Notes: generated by a model not told the origin, from the sequence alone. Numbered from the stretch's first letter, positions 22,598-31,271 are shown. The stretch is DNA of 37,454 bases from DATLYB01 sp964502525 (GCA_964502525.1 CAZCXH010000031.1:1-37454), one strand, 5' to 3'. A program made the numbers and translations.

Positions 22598-22623
22598 TTT
22601 TACCAAACGATTGTTTGGTAAAA
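22598..22623. promoter_or_regulatory. TetR-type operator upstream of fadE
   Basis: TTTTACCAAAC (22598-22608), four bases GATT, then GTTTGGTAAAA (22613-22623) form a perfect 11-base inverted repeat 40 bases before the fadE ATG. The size and symmetry fit a TetR-family dimer site, and many TetR/FadR-like repressors control beta-oxidation genes. The regulator gene is not in this window. Confidence 0.7.
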
Positions 22624-22678
22624 ATTGAATGTAAATATAGGACAAGGGTTTGAATTATGCTACTCGATTGATGAGAAA

Positions 22679-25642
22679 TCAAATTGATAGACTGAGGGGT
22701 TCTAAACTCCCCCTCAAAAACTCCCCCGTATAACTTTCCTTATTCCGCGTGATCTCCTCCGGGCTTCCGGTGGCAATGATTTCACCGCCTCTGTCACCAC
22801 CTTCGGGACCGAGGTCAATGATATGGTCGGCTACTTTGATGACATCGAGATTATGTTCGATGATGAGCACCGTGTTGCCGCGGTCAACCAATTTGTTGAG
22901 CACATCCAGCAACATGCGGATATCCTGGAAGTGCAAGCCGGTGGTGGGTTCGTCAAGGATGTAGAGCGTGTTGCCGGTATCTTTTTTGCTGAGTTCTTCC
23001 GCAAGTTTCACGCGTTGCGCTTCACCGCCTGAAAGCGTTGGAGCAGGCTGTCCCAACGTGATATAGCCGAGACCGACATCATGCAGCGTTTTAATCTTGC
23101 GGTAAATCGCAGGCACATTTTCAAAAAATGCCACCGCTTCATCAATCGGCATTTCAAGAACATCGCTGATGCTTTTTCCTTTGTAGCGCACTTCAAGTGT
23201 TTCACGGTTGTAGCGTTTGCCGAGGCAGTTTTCACATTGCACGTACACATCCGGCAGGAAATTCATCTCAATCACTTTCATGCCACCGCCTTCGCACACT
23301 TCGCAGCGCCCGCTCTTTACGTTGAACGAAAAACGTCCCGCCTTGTATCCGCGAATTTTCGCTTCAGGTACAAGGGCAAATAAATTTCTGATGTCAGTAA
23401 ATACTCCCGTATAAGTTGCAGGATTGCTGCGCGGTGTTCTGCCGATGGGAGCCTGGTCAACTTCAATTACGCTTTCAATGTGCTTCAACCCGTCAATGTT
23501 CTTGAAAGGAAGCGGTTTCTGGCGCGAGTTGTAAAGGTGCTTTCGCAAAACCGGGTAGAGCGTTTCATTAATCAGCGATGACTTGCCGCTGCCACTCACA
23601 CCCGTGATGCACACCATCACGCCCAATGGCAAATGCAGGTCAACCTTTTTCAGGTTGTGCCCTGTTGCGCCCGTGAGCGTTAGAAATTTTCCGCTGCCTT
23701 TTCTCCGCTTCGCAGGCACTTCAATTTTTTCTTCACCGCTCAGGTATTTCGCGGTCATCGAGTGCTGCGAAAGAAAAAGCTGCGGCTCGCCTAATGCAAC
23801 TACATGTCCTCCCTGATATCCTGCTCCGGGACCCAAATCCAAAATATAATCGGATGCGAGCATGATGTCCCTGTCGTGCTCCACCACCATCACCGTGTTG
23901 CCGATTTCAGAAAGCTCTTTGAGCGCTTTGATGAGCCGGTGATTATCACGCTGATGCAAACCGATGCTCGGCTCATCCAGGATGTAGGTGATGCCGCGCA
24001 ACTGCGATCCGATTTGGGTTGCAAGGCGGATGCGCTGTGATTCGCCACCGGAAAGACTTCTGGCAGGTCTGTTCATCGTGAGATAATCCAGACCAACATC
24101 AAGAAGGAACTGCGTGCGCAAGCGGATTTCTTTGATGATGTCTTTGGCTATCGTTTTCTGCCGGTCGGTGAGTTGAGATTCAATAGGCTCACCCCGTTCC
24201 TCTCCGAAGGGGAGGGAGAAGCCACCGCTCGTAGCAGATTTTTTTCCGTTCCTGGCTTCTTTGTTTTGCGAACCATCTCCACCGAACCATTTTGCCAAAT
24301 CATTAATTCCCATTCGGGACAACTCCGCAATATTCCTCCCTGCGACTTTGAAATACAGCGATTCTTTTTTCAATCGGGTTCCGCCACATTCAGAACAAGG
24401 AATTAACTCCATAAAGTCTTCCGTCCACCTGCGCAAATTTTCAGAGGATGTTTCATAGAAGAATTGCTTGATCATATTTACAATGCCGTCAAATTCTTCG
24501 CTGAATGAGCGACCTGTCCACGTTTCAATTTGGTTAGCGGGTTTGCCGTTTTTTCCATAGAGGATAATTTCGAGGGCCTCTTTCGGAATTTTTGAAACAG
24601 GCTGTGAGAGGTTGAATTTGTATTTCATCGAAAGCGACCTCAACTCGCGGAAGATGTAGTTATCCTTAAACTCACCGAGCGGAGCAAAGCCGCCTTCATT
24701 GATGGATTTGCTTTTATCCGGCATCACCGCATCTATGCTCACTTCGTAAATCGCACCCAAGCCGCGGCAAGTGGGGCACGCGCCATAAGGCGAGTTGAAC
24801 GAAAATGTGTTGGGATTCGGCTCCTCGTAGGCGATGCCGCTTTCAGGGCACATCAGTTTTTTGCTGAAGTGCTTCACTTCATTGGAATCATAATCGAGCA
24901 CCATGCACAACTCGTTGCCCATTTTGAGCGCGGCTTCCAATGATTTCCTTAAGCGGTCTTCAAATTTTTCTTCCACCGAAAGGCGGTCAATCACCACTTC
25001 GATGTCGTGAATCTTGTAGCGGTCCACCTGCATCCTGTCTTTCACATCGAGCATCTCGCCATCCACGCGCACTTTCAGGTAACCCTGCTTGCGGATTTTT
25101 TCAAACAACTCGCGGTAGTGACCTTTTCTCCCGCGAACAAGCGGAGCCAGCACTGCAATTTTTTTGCCCGCAAATTTTTCAACGATATGCTTGAAAATCT
25201 GCTGCTCGGTGAAGCGCACCATCTTTTTTCCCGTCACATAGGAATATGCTTCGCCAATTCTTGCATACAGCAAGCGGATGAAATCATAAATCTCCGTTAC
25301 AGTTCCGACTGTAGAACGGGGATTCTTATTGGTAGTCTTCTGCTCGATGGAAATCACCGGACTTAAGCCGCTGATTTTGTCAACATCAGGTCGTTCGAGC
25401 GTTCCGAGAAACTGCCGGGCGTAGGAAGAAAAACTTTCAATGTATCTTCTCTGCCCTTCGGCATAAATCGTATCAAATGCAAGCGAAGATTTGCCGCTGC
25501 CGCTGATGCCGGTGATGACAACAAACTTGTTTCGCGGCAAACTGACGTCAATGTTCTTCAGATTGTGCACACGTGCTCCCAACACCTGCAACTGCGCAAT
25601 TTCAACGTCACTGATGGCGGATAGTGTGGCGGATTCTTTCAT
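22679..25642 (-). CDS. uvrA: Excinuclease ABC subunit A
   Basis: The 987-residue UvrA is the damage-sensing ATPase of nucleotide excision repair. Both ABC modules are complete: Walker A GISGSGKSS (45-53) and GVSGSGKSS (681-689), signatures LSGGESQ (530-536) and LSGGEAQ (870-876), and Walker B YILDEPS and YILDEPT. The C-terminal zinc motif is intact (CEVC at 780-783, CENC at 803-806). In the first zinc motif the leading pair reads CPESG in place of CPxCG, a change also known in other Bacteroidota. The protein is about 40 residues longer than usual because residues 456-490, between WFGG and LTDRQ, are an insertion derived from a palindromic repeat. It is transcribed alone. Confidence 0.97.
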   Translation of the reverse strand: MKESATLSAISDVEIAQLQVLGARVHNLKNIDVSLPRNKFVVITGISGSGKSSLAFDTIYAEGQRRYIESFSSYARQFLGTLERPDVDKISGLSPVISIEQKTTNKNPRSTVGTVTEIYDFIRLLYARIGEAYSYVTGKKMVRFTEQQIFKHIVEKFAGKKIAVLAPLVRGRKGHYRELFEKIRKQGYLKVRVDGEMLDVKDRMQVDRYKIHDIEVVIDRLSVEEKFEDRLRKSLEAALKMGNELCMVLDYDSNEVKHFSKKLMCPESGIAYEEPNPNTFSFNSPYGACPTCRGLGAIYEVSIDAVMPDKSKSINEGGFAPLGEFKDNYIFRELRSLSMKYKFNLSQPVSKIPKEALEIILYGKNGKPANQIETWTGRSFSEEFDGIVNMIKQFFYETSSENLRRWTEDFMELIPCSECGGTRLKKESLYFKVAGRNIAELSRMGINDLAKWFGGDGSQNKEARNGKKSATSGGFSLPFGEERGEPIESQLTDRQKTIAKDIIKEIRLRTQFLLDVGLDYLTMNRPARSLSGGESQRIRLATQIGSQLRGITYILDEPSIGLHQRDNHRLIKALKELSEIGNTVMVVEHDRDIMLASDYILDLGPGAGYQGGHVVALGEPQLFLSQHSMTAKYLSGEEKIEVPAKRRKGSGKFLTLTGATGHNLKKVDLHLPLGVMVCITGVSGSGKSSLINETLYPVLRKHLYNSRQKPLPFKNIDGLKHIESVIEVDQAPIGRTPRSNPATYTGVFTDIRNLFALVPEAKIRGYKAGRFSFNVKSGRCEVCEGGGMKVIEMNFLPDVYVQCENCLGKRYNRETLEVRYKGKSISDVLEMPIDEAVAFFENVPAIYRKIKTLHDVGLGYITLGQPAPTLSGGEAQRVKLAEELSKKDTGNTLYILDEPTTGLHFQDIRMLLDVLNKLVDRGNTVLIIEHNLDVIKVADHIIDLGPEGGDRGGEIIATGSPEEITRNKESYTGEFLRGSLEPLSLSI
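24173..24277. repeat. Palindromic element inserted in frame in uvrA
   Basis: Exactly 105 bases (35 codons) interrupt the conserved WFGG/LTDRQ junction of UvrA. They contain CCTCTCC-GAA-GGGGAGG (24199-24215), the same hairpin type found near 1526-1541 and at 13407-13423, with the CTCACCCC/GGGAG flanks of that family. The encoded segment is rich in Gly, Ser, Lys and Glu and has no hydrophobic core, as expected for a surface loop. Confidence 0.65.
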
Positions 25643-25767
25643 TCGGAAAAAATAGAGCCTTCGAAGTTAGGAGTTTGGGTAAATGGAGGCAGAGAAAGAA
25701 AACTTAGTTGCGTTCCTGTCCGTATGAAGCATTGATTTTTGTCGGATAAATTTTGAGGGGTTTGACT

Positions 25768-26175
25768 ATGAGTGCCAAGATTTATGCTATCTCCGATCAT
25801 TCTGCGAGCCACGCGCCAAAACTTGATTACCTAAACGAGTTGTCTGGCGGTGACCAAAGTTTCATCAGCGAGATTATCGAAATGTTTATCACGGATGCTC
25901 CGCAATCCGTTGAGAATGCTTTCCGGTTTCTGCAGGAGAAAAATTATCAAATGCTGAAGCTCACTGTTCACAAGTTAAAATCATCGGTGCAGGTGGTGGG
26001 CGGATATCATCTGGCGCATCTGATACAAGAGATTGAAAATGCTTCAAATGAAAATATCAAGACTGATATTTTGCATCAAATGCTGTCGCAACTAAATACC
26101 GGAATTGTCCATATCGTGACGCATCTTAATGAACTATTGAAAAGTTCATTTGTTCGCACAGCAAATGCGGCATGA
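25768..26175 (+). CDS. HPt (histidine phosphotransfer) domain protein
   Basis: The ATG at 25768 is chosen over a TTG 15 bases upstream. The 135-residue product is a stand-alone HPt domain: YLNELSGGDQSFISEIIEMFITDAP (residues 21-45) is the first helix pair, and LTVHKLKSSVQVVGG holds the phospho-accepting His68 with the usual xHxLKSS context. HPt proteins carry phosphate between hybrid sensor kinases and response regulators. No kinase or regulator gene is adjacent, so its partners are encoded elsewhere. The region before the start is A/T-rich with AGGGG as a possible ribosome site. Confidence 0.9.
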   Translation: MSAKIYAISDHSASHAPKLDYLNELSGGDQSFISEIIEMFITDAPQSVENAFRFLQEKNYQMLKLTVHKLKSSVQVVGGYHLAHLIQEIENASNENIKTDILHQMLSQLNTGIVHIVTHLNELLKSSFVRTANAA

Positions 26176-26269
26176 ATATGCGTAATTATTCCTTTTGCAA
26201 GTCATAATAACAAATAACGGATTGCCGCTTTATCCCTGTAACAGGAATTATGTTTCCTGCATTAATAAG

Positions 26270-26277
26270 TAAATTTG
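26270..26277 (+). promoter_or_regulatory. Candidate -7 element of the outer-membrane barrel gene
   Basis: TAAATTTG fits TAnnTTTG exactly and lies 25 bases before the ATG at 26303. No TTTG is found at the expected 19-base spacing, so the call rests on the -7 box alone. Confidence 0.35.
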
Positions 26278-26302
26278 CTCCCTTTGTTGTGAATTAAACA
26301 TT

Positions 26303-27019
26303 ATGATGAAAAACGTTTTACTGCTCTTATTGGCGGTGTTTTCCATGTCCGCGCTAGCCCAGGAGGAAGAAGGGGAGAAGGGGAAAGAAAAAGAACATTA
26401 TGAAAATGAAGCCCGCGACCGGATTGTTCTGAGTTACTCGTTTGATAATTGGATTTATGACCGAGATGCCATTGACAGCCTCGGGACAAAATGGAATTCA
26501 TGGGGATTCAGCCTGTATTATATGTATGACCTTCCGCTCGGGAAATCGAGGTTCAGCGTTGCTCCGGGGTTGGGTTTCCGGGCAAGCTGGGTGAAAAACA
26601 ACTCTTACCTTGACGATTCCGTTGACTCAATCGGCACTTTCTTCAGGCCGCTTGATACGCTCGATTATAAAAGAAACAGTTTTGCCGCTTCTTATTTTGA
26701 CATACCTATTGAGCTGCGCTACCGCTCTAAACCTAATTCAAAGAATAAAAGCTTTAAGCTGGCAATAGGCATCGTTGGCGGAGTGCAGATGAGCAACCAT
26801 ACAAGCACAAAAGCCGATGATGTCATTAGCGGGGACACCAAAATAACGAGGGTGAAGCGCTGGGAAGACTTTACCAAATTTCATTTCGGTCCCACTTTCA
26901 GGATCGGTTATGGCGCTGTGAACCTATTCGGCTATTATTCTGTAACCAATTTCTTCAAGAAAGACAGCGGGCCGGACGTTCATCCGTTTTCGGCAGGATT
27001 TTCGATCAACGCGCTTTAG
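26303..27019 (+). CDS. Outer-membrane beta-barrel protein (PorT-like family)
   Basis: The 238-residue protein has a signal peptide (cleaved after ALA, near residue 19) and then an unusual acidic/basic linker (EEEGEKGKEKEHYENEARD). The rest shows alternating hydrophobic strands ending in aromatics (RIVLSYSFDNWIYD, GFSLYYMYDLPLG, SRFSVAPGLGFRASWV, SYFDIPIELRYRS, FKLAIGIVGGVQMS, FHFGPTFRIGYGAVNLFGYYS). That is about eight to ten strands, as in the outer membrane beta-barrel family of Bacteroidota (PF13568-like). The exact role is unknown. A second in-frame ATG at 26306 could also start it. Confidence 0.78.
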   Translation: MMKNVLLLLLAVFSMSALAQEEEGEKGKEKEHYENEARDRIVLSYSFDNWIYDRDAIDSLGTKWNSWGFSLYYMYDLPLGKSRFSVAPGLGFRASWVKNNSYLDDSVDSIGTFFRPLDTLDYKRNSFAASYFDIPIELRYRSKPNSKNKSFKLAIGIVGGVQMSNHTSTKADDVISGDTKITRVKRWEDFTKFHFGPTFRIGYGAVNLFGYYSVTNFFKKDSGPDVHPFSAGFSINAL

Positions 27020-27073
27020 AAACGAAACCTGGCAGATTTTCTAAACTTGGCAGTTTAACGAGAGTTTACTTAC

Positions 27074-27175
27074 TTACTTCATCTTCGCCATCTTCTTCGC
27101 TTCCACCACATTGCACTCAATAATAGCGAGTATTTCCCACAATAAATCAGGTAAAAGTTTACCGATAGCAGGCAA
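27074..27175 (-). pseudogene. Short 3' gene remnant downstream of DUF349
   Basis: A 33-codon minus-strand frame with a protein-like ending (DLLWEILAIIECNVVEAKKMAKMK, then TAA) lies in the 172-base gap between two convergent genes. It has no usable ATG and is closed upstream by a stop. It may be the tail of a deleted gene or a very small protein starting at TTG; the evidence is weak. Confidence 0.2.
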
Positions 27176-27191
27176 TTATATAGAACGAAAG

Positions 27192-28952
27192 TTACCGTAT
27201 TTGAACATTTTTGGACAGGTTTTTTTCGATCATTTCCATCTTTTTCCTCAAGAGGACGAGATGCGCTTTGTTCTCTTCCACTCCCTTCATCACGCCATCG
27301 AGCAGCGCGCCCAAATTCGATGACTTGGAGAAGAAGCCTATGTTATTTTCAGTCTTGGAGATATCATCTTCCAAGCTGCGCATTTTATTGCGGATCAATC
27401 TGCGCTCATCTTCGAGCAATCTTTCGCCATTCTGCGAATTTTTCATCCGCTCGATCTTGCTGCCGTATTTGAGCATCTCTTTGTCTTTTTCATCCATGCC
27501 CATTTTTTCGTAGCAAGAATCAAGCGCCCGGGTGTAGCGCCCGAAAACATCCTCACGCAGATTTACGGGAATTTCCCCTGCTTCATCCCATTCTTTTGCA
27601 ATCGCTTTGATAGTCGGCATTGCATCGGCTGAAACCACTGACGGAGCGAGATCAATCAGCTTTCTTATAATTTCCTCGCGCCTGGAAAGATTGTTCCTCT
27701 TCCCGGCTTCCAGCGCTTCAGCTTGTTTTTTCCGCGCATCAAAAAATGTGTTGCATGCTGCGCGAAACCTGTTCCACAACACCGAGTCGGCTTTATACAA
27801 CCCGGCTGGCCCGATGTTTTCCCATTGGCGCTGCAAGCCGATTAAAAACTTGGAAGTTTTTTCCCAATCCGTGCTGTTCTGCACATTTTCCGCCTGCTCA
27901 ATGATCTTTGTTTTCGCCTGCTTGTTGGCGTCATAATTCTTTTTCTGCGCTTCGTAAAACGCTCGCTTCTTCTCAAAAAATTCATTGCTGGCTTTGCGGA
28001 ACCGCTCCCATACCGCCTCTGCTTCTTCCTTCACCGCCCTGCCTATTTTTTTCCATTCTTCCTGCAACGCTAAAATTTCTTTGGTCTTTCTATCCCAGTC
28101 GCGGTGCTGTCTTAATTCTTCCCGGATGGCAGCCTCTGCTTTCTCACAGAGTCCGATCTTCGACTGCAGGTTGTCGTCATATTTTTTTTTCAGAGCATCG
28201 TAGTGTTCGCGCGTCTTTGCGTAAACCTTGTCAGTGAGTTCATTAAAGCGCTTAATGACCTCGTCTTTGTCTGTCACCGGCACCGGACCGATATCATACC
28301 AATCGTTGTGATATTGCCGAATGAGCGACTCCACCCGCCTGATGGTTTTTTCATGGAGCAAATCTTCCATGCGCTTCAGCAATTCATTCTTGGCAGCCAG
28401 ATGTTTTTGCAAATCAAGGTCCCGTAATCCTTGTGTGATTTGAATAATGTGATAAAACCGTTCGCGCTGAAAGCGGTAATCGCTTTCCAATTGGTCTTCT
28501 TCCTTCTTCGGAACATCACCGATTTTCTTCCATCGGTCACGCAGCTCGCGGAATTGCTGGAAAGCTTTGCCCACGCTGTCGCCTTTCTCGATCAGCGTTT
28601 TCAAGTCATCAATCACCTGCCGCTTGGCGTAAAGGTTGTCGCGCTCTTTTGATTTCTTCTCCTCAAAAAATTTGTCCTTGCGGTCTTTGAAGATATTGTA
28701 CAGCTCGCTGAACCTGCCGTCCGTCTTGTCTTTGTGCAGCACAAAGTCTGACTCATATCCGCCCTCATCCAGAAATTTCTGGCGCTCCGCTTCCTTGCGT
28801 TCACGGTTAATCTCTTCATAAGCCGCTTCAATTTCATCCACCAGCGGCATAAGTTCCCGCACATCTTTCTCCTTCAGCAGTTCATCAAACTTCAGGACAA
28901 GCTCCTCCCTTCCGAGTCCGGTATATTCAGAGCCTTCTTCGCGTTTTTCCAT
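27192..28952 (-). CDS. DUF349 domain protein
   Basis: The 586-residue protein is almost wholly helical and charged. It contains about five DUF349 repeats, recognised by the recurring W-K-x-I-G-x-(V/A) ... L-W-x-R-F-(R/N)-x-A-x-x-x-F-F-x-x-(R/K) theme: DRWKKIGDVPKKEEDQLESDYRFQRE, NDWYDIGPVP, EEWKKIGRAVKEEAEAVWERFRKASNEFFEKK, RQWENIGPAGLYKADSVLWNRFRAACNTFF, KEWDEAGEIP. The family is widespread in Bacteroidota and actinobacteria as a cytosolic protein of unclear role. The gene is transcribed alone, with the SPOR/M20 pair behind it in the same orientation. Confidence 0.9.
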   Translation of the reverse strand: MEKREEGSEYTGLGREELVLKFDELLKEKDVRELMPLVDEIEAAYEEINRERKEAERQKFLDEGGYESDFVLHKDKTDGRFSELYNIFKDRKDKFFEEKKSKERDNLYAKRQVIDDLKTLIEKGDSVGKAFQQFRELRDRWKKIGDVPKKEEDQLESDYRFQRERFYHIIQITQGLRDLDLQKHLAAKNELLKRMEDLLHEKTIRRVESLIRQYHNDWYDIGPVPVTDKDEVIKRFNELTDKVYAKTREHYDALKKKYDDNLQSKIGLCEKAEAAIREELRQHRDWDRKTKEILALQEEWKKIGRAVKEEAEAVWERFRKASNEFFEKKRAFYEAQKKNYDANKQAKTKIIEQAENVQNSTDWEKTSKFLIGLQRQWENIGPAGLYKADSVLWNRFRAACNTFFDARKKQAEALEAGKRNNLSRREEIIRKLIDLAPSVVSADAMPTIKAIAKEWDEAGEIPVNLREDVFGRYTRALDSCYEKMGMDEKDKEMLKYGSKIERMKNSQNGERLLEDERRLIRNKMRSLEDDISKTENNIGFFSKSSNLGALLDGVMKGVEENKAHLVLLRKKMEMIEKNLSKNVQIR

Positions 28953-29037
28953 TGATAGCCGTGAGTTTCAGAGGGTAAAAATAATATTTTACATTACAGA
29001 TGCTACTGTTGCGGAAACTAAATTATCTGTCAATTTC

Positions 29038-30219
29038 TTAACTGCGAATCGCAGCAAACGCCATAAATCCCATCCCGAATTCCAGCGCTCTTTCATCAAT
29101 ATCAAAAGTGGGCGTGTGAACGGAAGAATTGATGCCTTTTGATTTGTTGCCCGTGCCGAGACGGTAGAAACAAACGGGGATATGCTGCGAATAGAAAGCG
29201 AAATCTTCAGAACCCATGCGCGGCTCCATCTGCACTAAGTTGTTTTTCCCAACATATTCAACAGCAGCCGCAGCAACTGAATCAGTGACTTGTTTATCAT
29301 TATCGAGAAACGGGTAGCCCTTCAGAATTTTTACGTCACAGATGCCGCCCATTGATTTCACGAGATGCTCAGCATGATGCTTGATTTTTTGCAATGCTTC
29401 AGCGCGCCACTTTTCATCAAATGTGCGGAGCGTTCCATCCAGCTTAACCTCAGAGGGTATAATGTTGGTTGCTCCATTGGCAATCACTTTTCCAAACGAA
29501 AGAACTGTAGGCATCAGCGGGCTGGCGTGGCGACTCACCACTTGCTGAAGACTAACAACCAGATGCGATGCTATCAAGACGGGATCAATCAATTTGTGCG
29601 GCTGCGCTGCATGACCGCCTTTGCCTTTCACCGTGATATAAATCTCATCGGATGAGGCCATGAACTTGCCCGAGCGAACACCAATCTTGCCAACTTCCAA
29701 CTCAGGCGTCACATGCTGACCGAGAATAAAGTCAGGCTTGGGATTCTTCAGCACTCCTTCTTTAATCATGATGGAAGCGCCCCCGGGCGCCCTTTCCTCC
29801 GCAGGCTGGAAAATGAATTTGACGGTTCCCTCGAATTCGTTTCTCAATTGTGATAATATCCTTGCCGTTCCCAGCAGACTCGCCATGTGCACGTCATGTC
29901 CGCAGGCGTGCATCACACCGTCATTTTTGGAGCAATAGCTTGCTTTGTTTTGCTCTTTGATCGGCAGGGCATCCATGTCGGCACGGAGCGCCACTGTTCG
30001 CCTTGCAGGGCTTTTTCCTTTCAACAATGCCACAATTCCATTTTTAGCAATACCCTTTTTGAAGGGGATTTTGAATTCCTTCAATCTTGAAGCGATGAAT
30101 GCGGAAGTTTTGACTTCCTCAAATGACAATTCGGGGTGAGCGTGCAACTTGTGCCGGTAGCGAACGACATCCTTGAAGTGTTGGGCTGAAAGCTCTTTGA
30201 TCCTTTCAACTGCAACCAT
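29038..30219 (-). CDS. M20 family amidohydrolase (N-acyl amino acid/hippurate hydrolase-like)
   Basis: The 393-residue protein is a zinc/manganese metallopeptidase of family M20D, which removes acyl groups from amino acids or related amides. Conserved parts are HAHPELSFEE (26-35), ADMDALPI (80-87), MHACGHDVHM (103-112; Cys106 and His108 bind metal), FQPAEE (137-142; the catalytic Glu and a metal ligand), GQHV (His169), KGGHAAQPH in the lid domain, and MGSEDFAFY near the C-terminus. The start codon shares one base with the stop of the SPOR-domain gene (TGATG), so translation is coupled. There is no signal peptide, so it acts in the cytoplasm. The exact substrate cannot be told from sequence. 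Confidence 0.92.
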   Translation of the reverse strand: MVAVERIKELSAQHFKDVVRYRHKLHAHPELSFEEVKTSAFIASRLKEFKIPFKKGIAKNGIVALLKGKSPARRTVALRADMDALPIKEQNKASYCSKNDGVMHACGHDVHMASLLGTARILSQLRNEFEGTVKFIFQPAEERAPGGASIMIKEGVLKNPKPDFILGQHVTPELEVGKIGVRSGKFMASSDEIYITVKGKGGHAAQPHKLIDPVLIASHLVVSLQQVVSRHASPLMPTVLSFGKVIANGATNIIPSEVKLDGTLRTFDEKWRAEALQKIKHHAEHLVKSMGGICDVKILKGYPFLDNDKQVTDSVAAAAVEYVGKNNLVQMEPRMGSEDFAFYSQHIPVCFYRLGTGNKSKGINSSVHTPTFDIDERALEFGMGFMAFAAIRS

Positions 30220-30686
30220 CAGAGCTCCGATATTTTAATCTCGTCCCTGATGATAAATGCTCCGTTAAAATCGAGCATGATTTCCTGCAGGTCTTTGGAT
30301 GCCTCCAGCCTTGTGCGGTAGTTGCCCACCCTCAACTTGAAGTTGGGCGCCTGATAGATTAAATATTGCTTGATATCAGGGAATAACTTATAGAATTTCG
30401 ATTTCACCTCGTAAACGTTGGTTCGGTTGCTGCCTGCCGCGACCTGAATCCGGTAACCTTCGATGCTTTCTTTTTTCTGGTGAACCCGCGTGTAACGATT
30501 CACCAACGTATCAACGCGCGAATCGCGGATGACTTCGATGGATTGAGTGAATGCAGATAATGAAAAAAATAGCAAGAGACAGCTTAAACCTGACCGGTTC
30601 TTAAAACCTGTCAGGTTTGATGTCAAAGACACAATCGGACGCTTGTGCCAGTTATTCAGAGTTTTGAAATATTCCTTGCGCTTCAA
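30219..30686 (-). CDS. SPOR-domain exported protein with repeat-derived N-terminus
   Basis: The 155-residue protein ends in a SPOR-like domain (residues 75-150: YRIQVAAGSNRTNVYEVKSKF, then FKLRVGNYRTRLEASKDLQ), which binds denuded peptidoglycan glycan strands. A hydrophobic stretch LLLFFSLSAFTQS (about 37-49) looks like the core and cleavage site of a signal peptide. It is preceded by an unusually long 36-residue leader. Residues 23-34 are encoded by an AAACCTGAC/GTCAGGTTT palindrome (30586-30618), so the original start may have been lost and replaced by the ATG at 30686 or a GTG at 30632. It is coupled to the M20 gene. Confidence 0.78.
   Translation of the reverse strand: MKRKEYFKTLNNWHKRPIVSLTSNLTGFKNRSGLSCLLLFFSLSAFTQSIEVIRDSRVDTLVNRYTRVHQKKESIEGYRIQVAAGSNRTNVYEVKSKFYKLFPDIKQYLIYQAPNFKLRVGNYRTRLEASKDLQEIMLDFNGAFIIRDEIKISEL
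30586..30618. repeat. AACCTGACAGGTT-type palindrome inside the SPOR gene
   Basis: Left arm AAACCTGACCGGTT (30586-30599) and right arm AAACCTGTCAGGTTT (30604-30618) match the perfect repeat at 16898-16930 with one or two changes. The copy lies wholly inside the reading frame near its 5' end. Confidence 0.65.
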
Positions 30687-31216
30687 TGGATTACGCTGTT
30701 AGCTGCTTTTCGGGTACGAAAGGGAACAATTGAACAAATCTATTCAAAAAAACCGTGTACTTATCAAACTATTCCAATAGTGTCATTATTGTGGCACGGT
30801 GGCATAATAAACCTATTACGGTTGATGCAACAACTACAATGGACTACAATGGGGAGAATGCAATATGATAGATGGCAGCTCCTTAAGAAGAACCTGAAAT
30901 TTGTCTGTTCGGAATTAATTCCCGACACGTATTGCTTGTTTTTGTTCATTTTGAGTTTCAGTAGCCTTAACCGGCAGCAGCAGTATTATTTCTACCGGCA
31001 TTCTGTCTCTGCGGGAAACACGCTATATGCTGCGGAGGAGCAAAAGGCCGGTAGAGATACGGTAAATCCGATGTTCATCAGGGGCAACATGTTTATCCGG
31101 TTTATAATTCATAGCTCACGTTGCCTTTCGCCATCTGGCAAGTTTCTTCTTTGCTGCTCCGGTTGAATATATTTTTCCCAGTTTCGATTTCCTACACCCA
31201 CAATTTCCCAAGTAAC
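30687..31216. other. Gap with an open but unconvincing + strand frame
   Basis: The 585 bases between the divergent SPOR and 2-oxoacid oxidoreductase genes carry a + strand frame that stays open from 30645 to 31166. Its 5' end overlaps the SPOR gene antiparallel. The translation is rich in Cys, Phe and Leu, has no clear start or ribosome site, and has no recognisable motif. A fragment reading GRDTVNPMFIRGNMF is the most protein-like part. A relic of a lost gene is possible. The korA promoter follows. Confidence 0.3.
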
Positions 31217-31244
31217 TTGTTTTGAACCATTCTATCTAATTTTG
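31216..31244 (+). promoter_or_regulatory. Promoter of the 2-oxoacid:ferredoxin oxidoreductase operon
   Basis: TAATTTTG (31237-31244) matches TAnnTTTG exactly. CTTG (31216-31219) stands 17 bases upstream as a near-consensus -33 box. The ATG of the first gene follows 27 bases later. The overlap of this -7 box with a possible TTG start at 31242 argues for the ATG at 31272. Confidence 0.6.
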
Positions 31245-31271
31245 CATTCACTATTCGGCTCCCAAAAATTT

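Noticed and set aside
31242..31271. Upstream TTG start for korA
   Set aside because: It overlaps the TAATTTTG promoter box, and the extra ten residues are not family-like; the ATG at 31272 fits.
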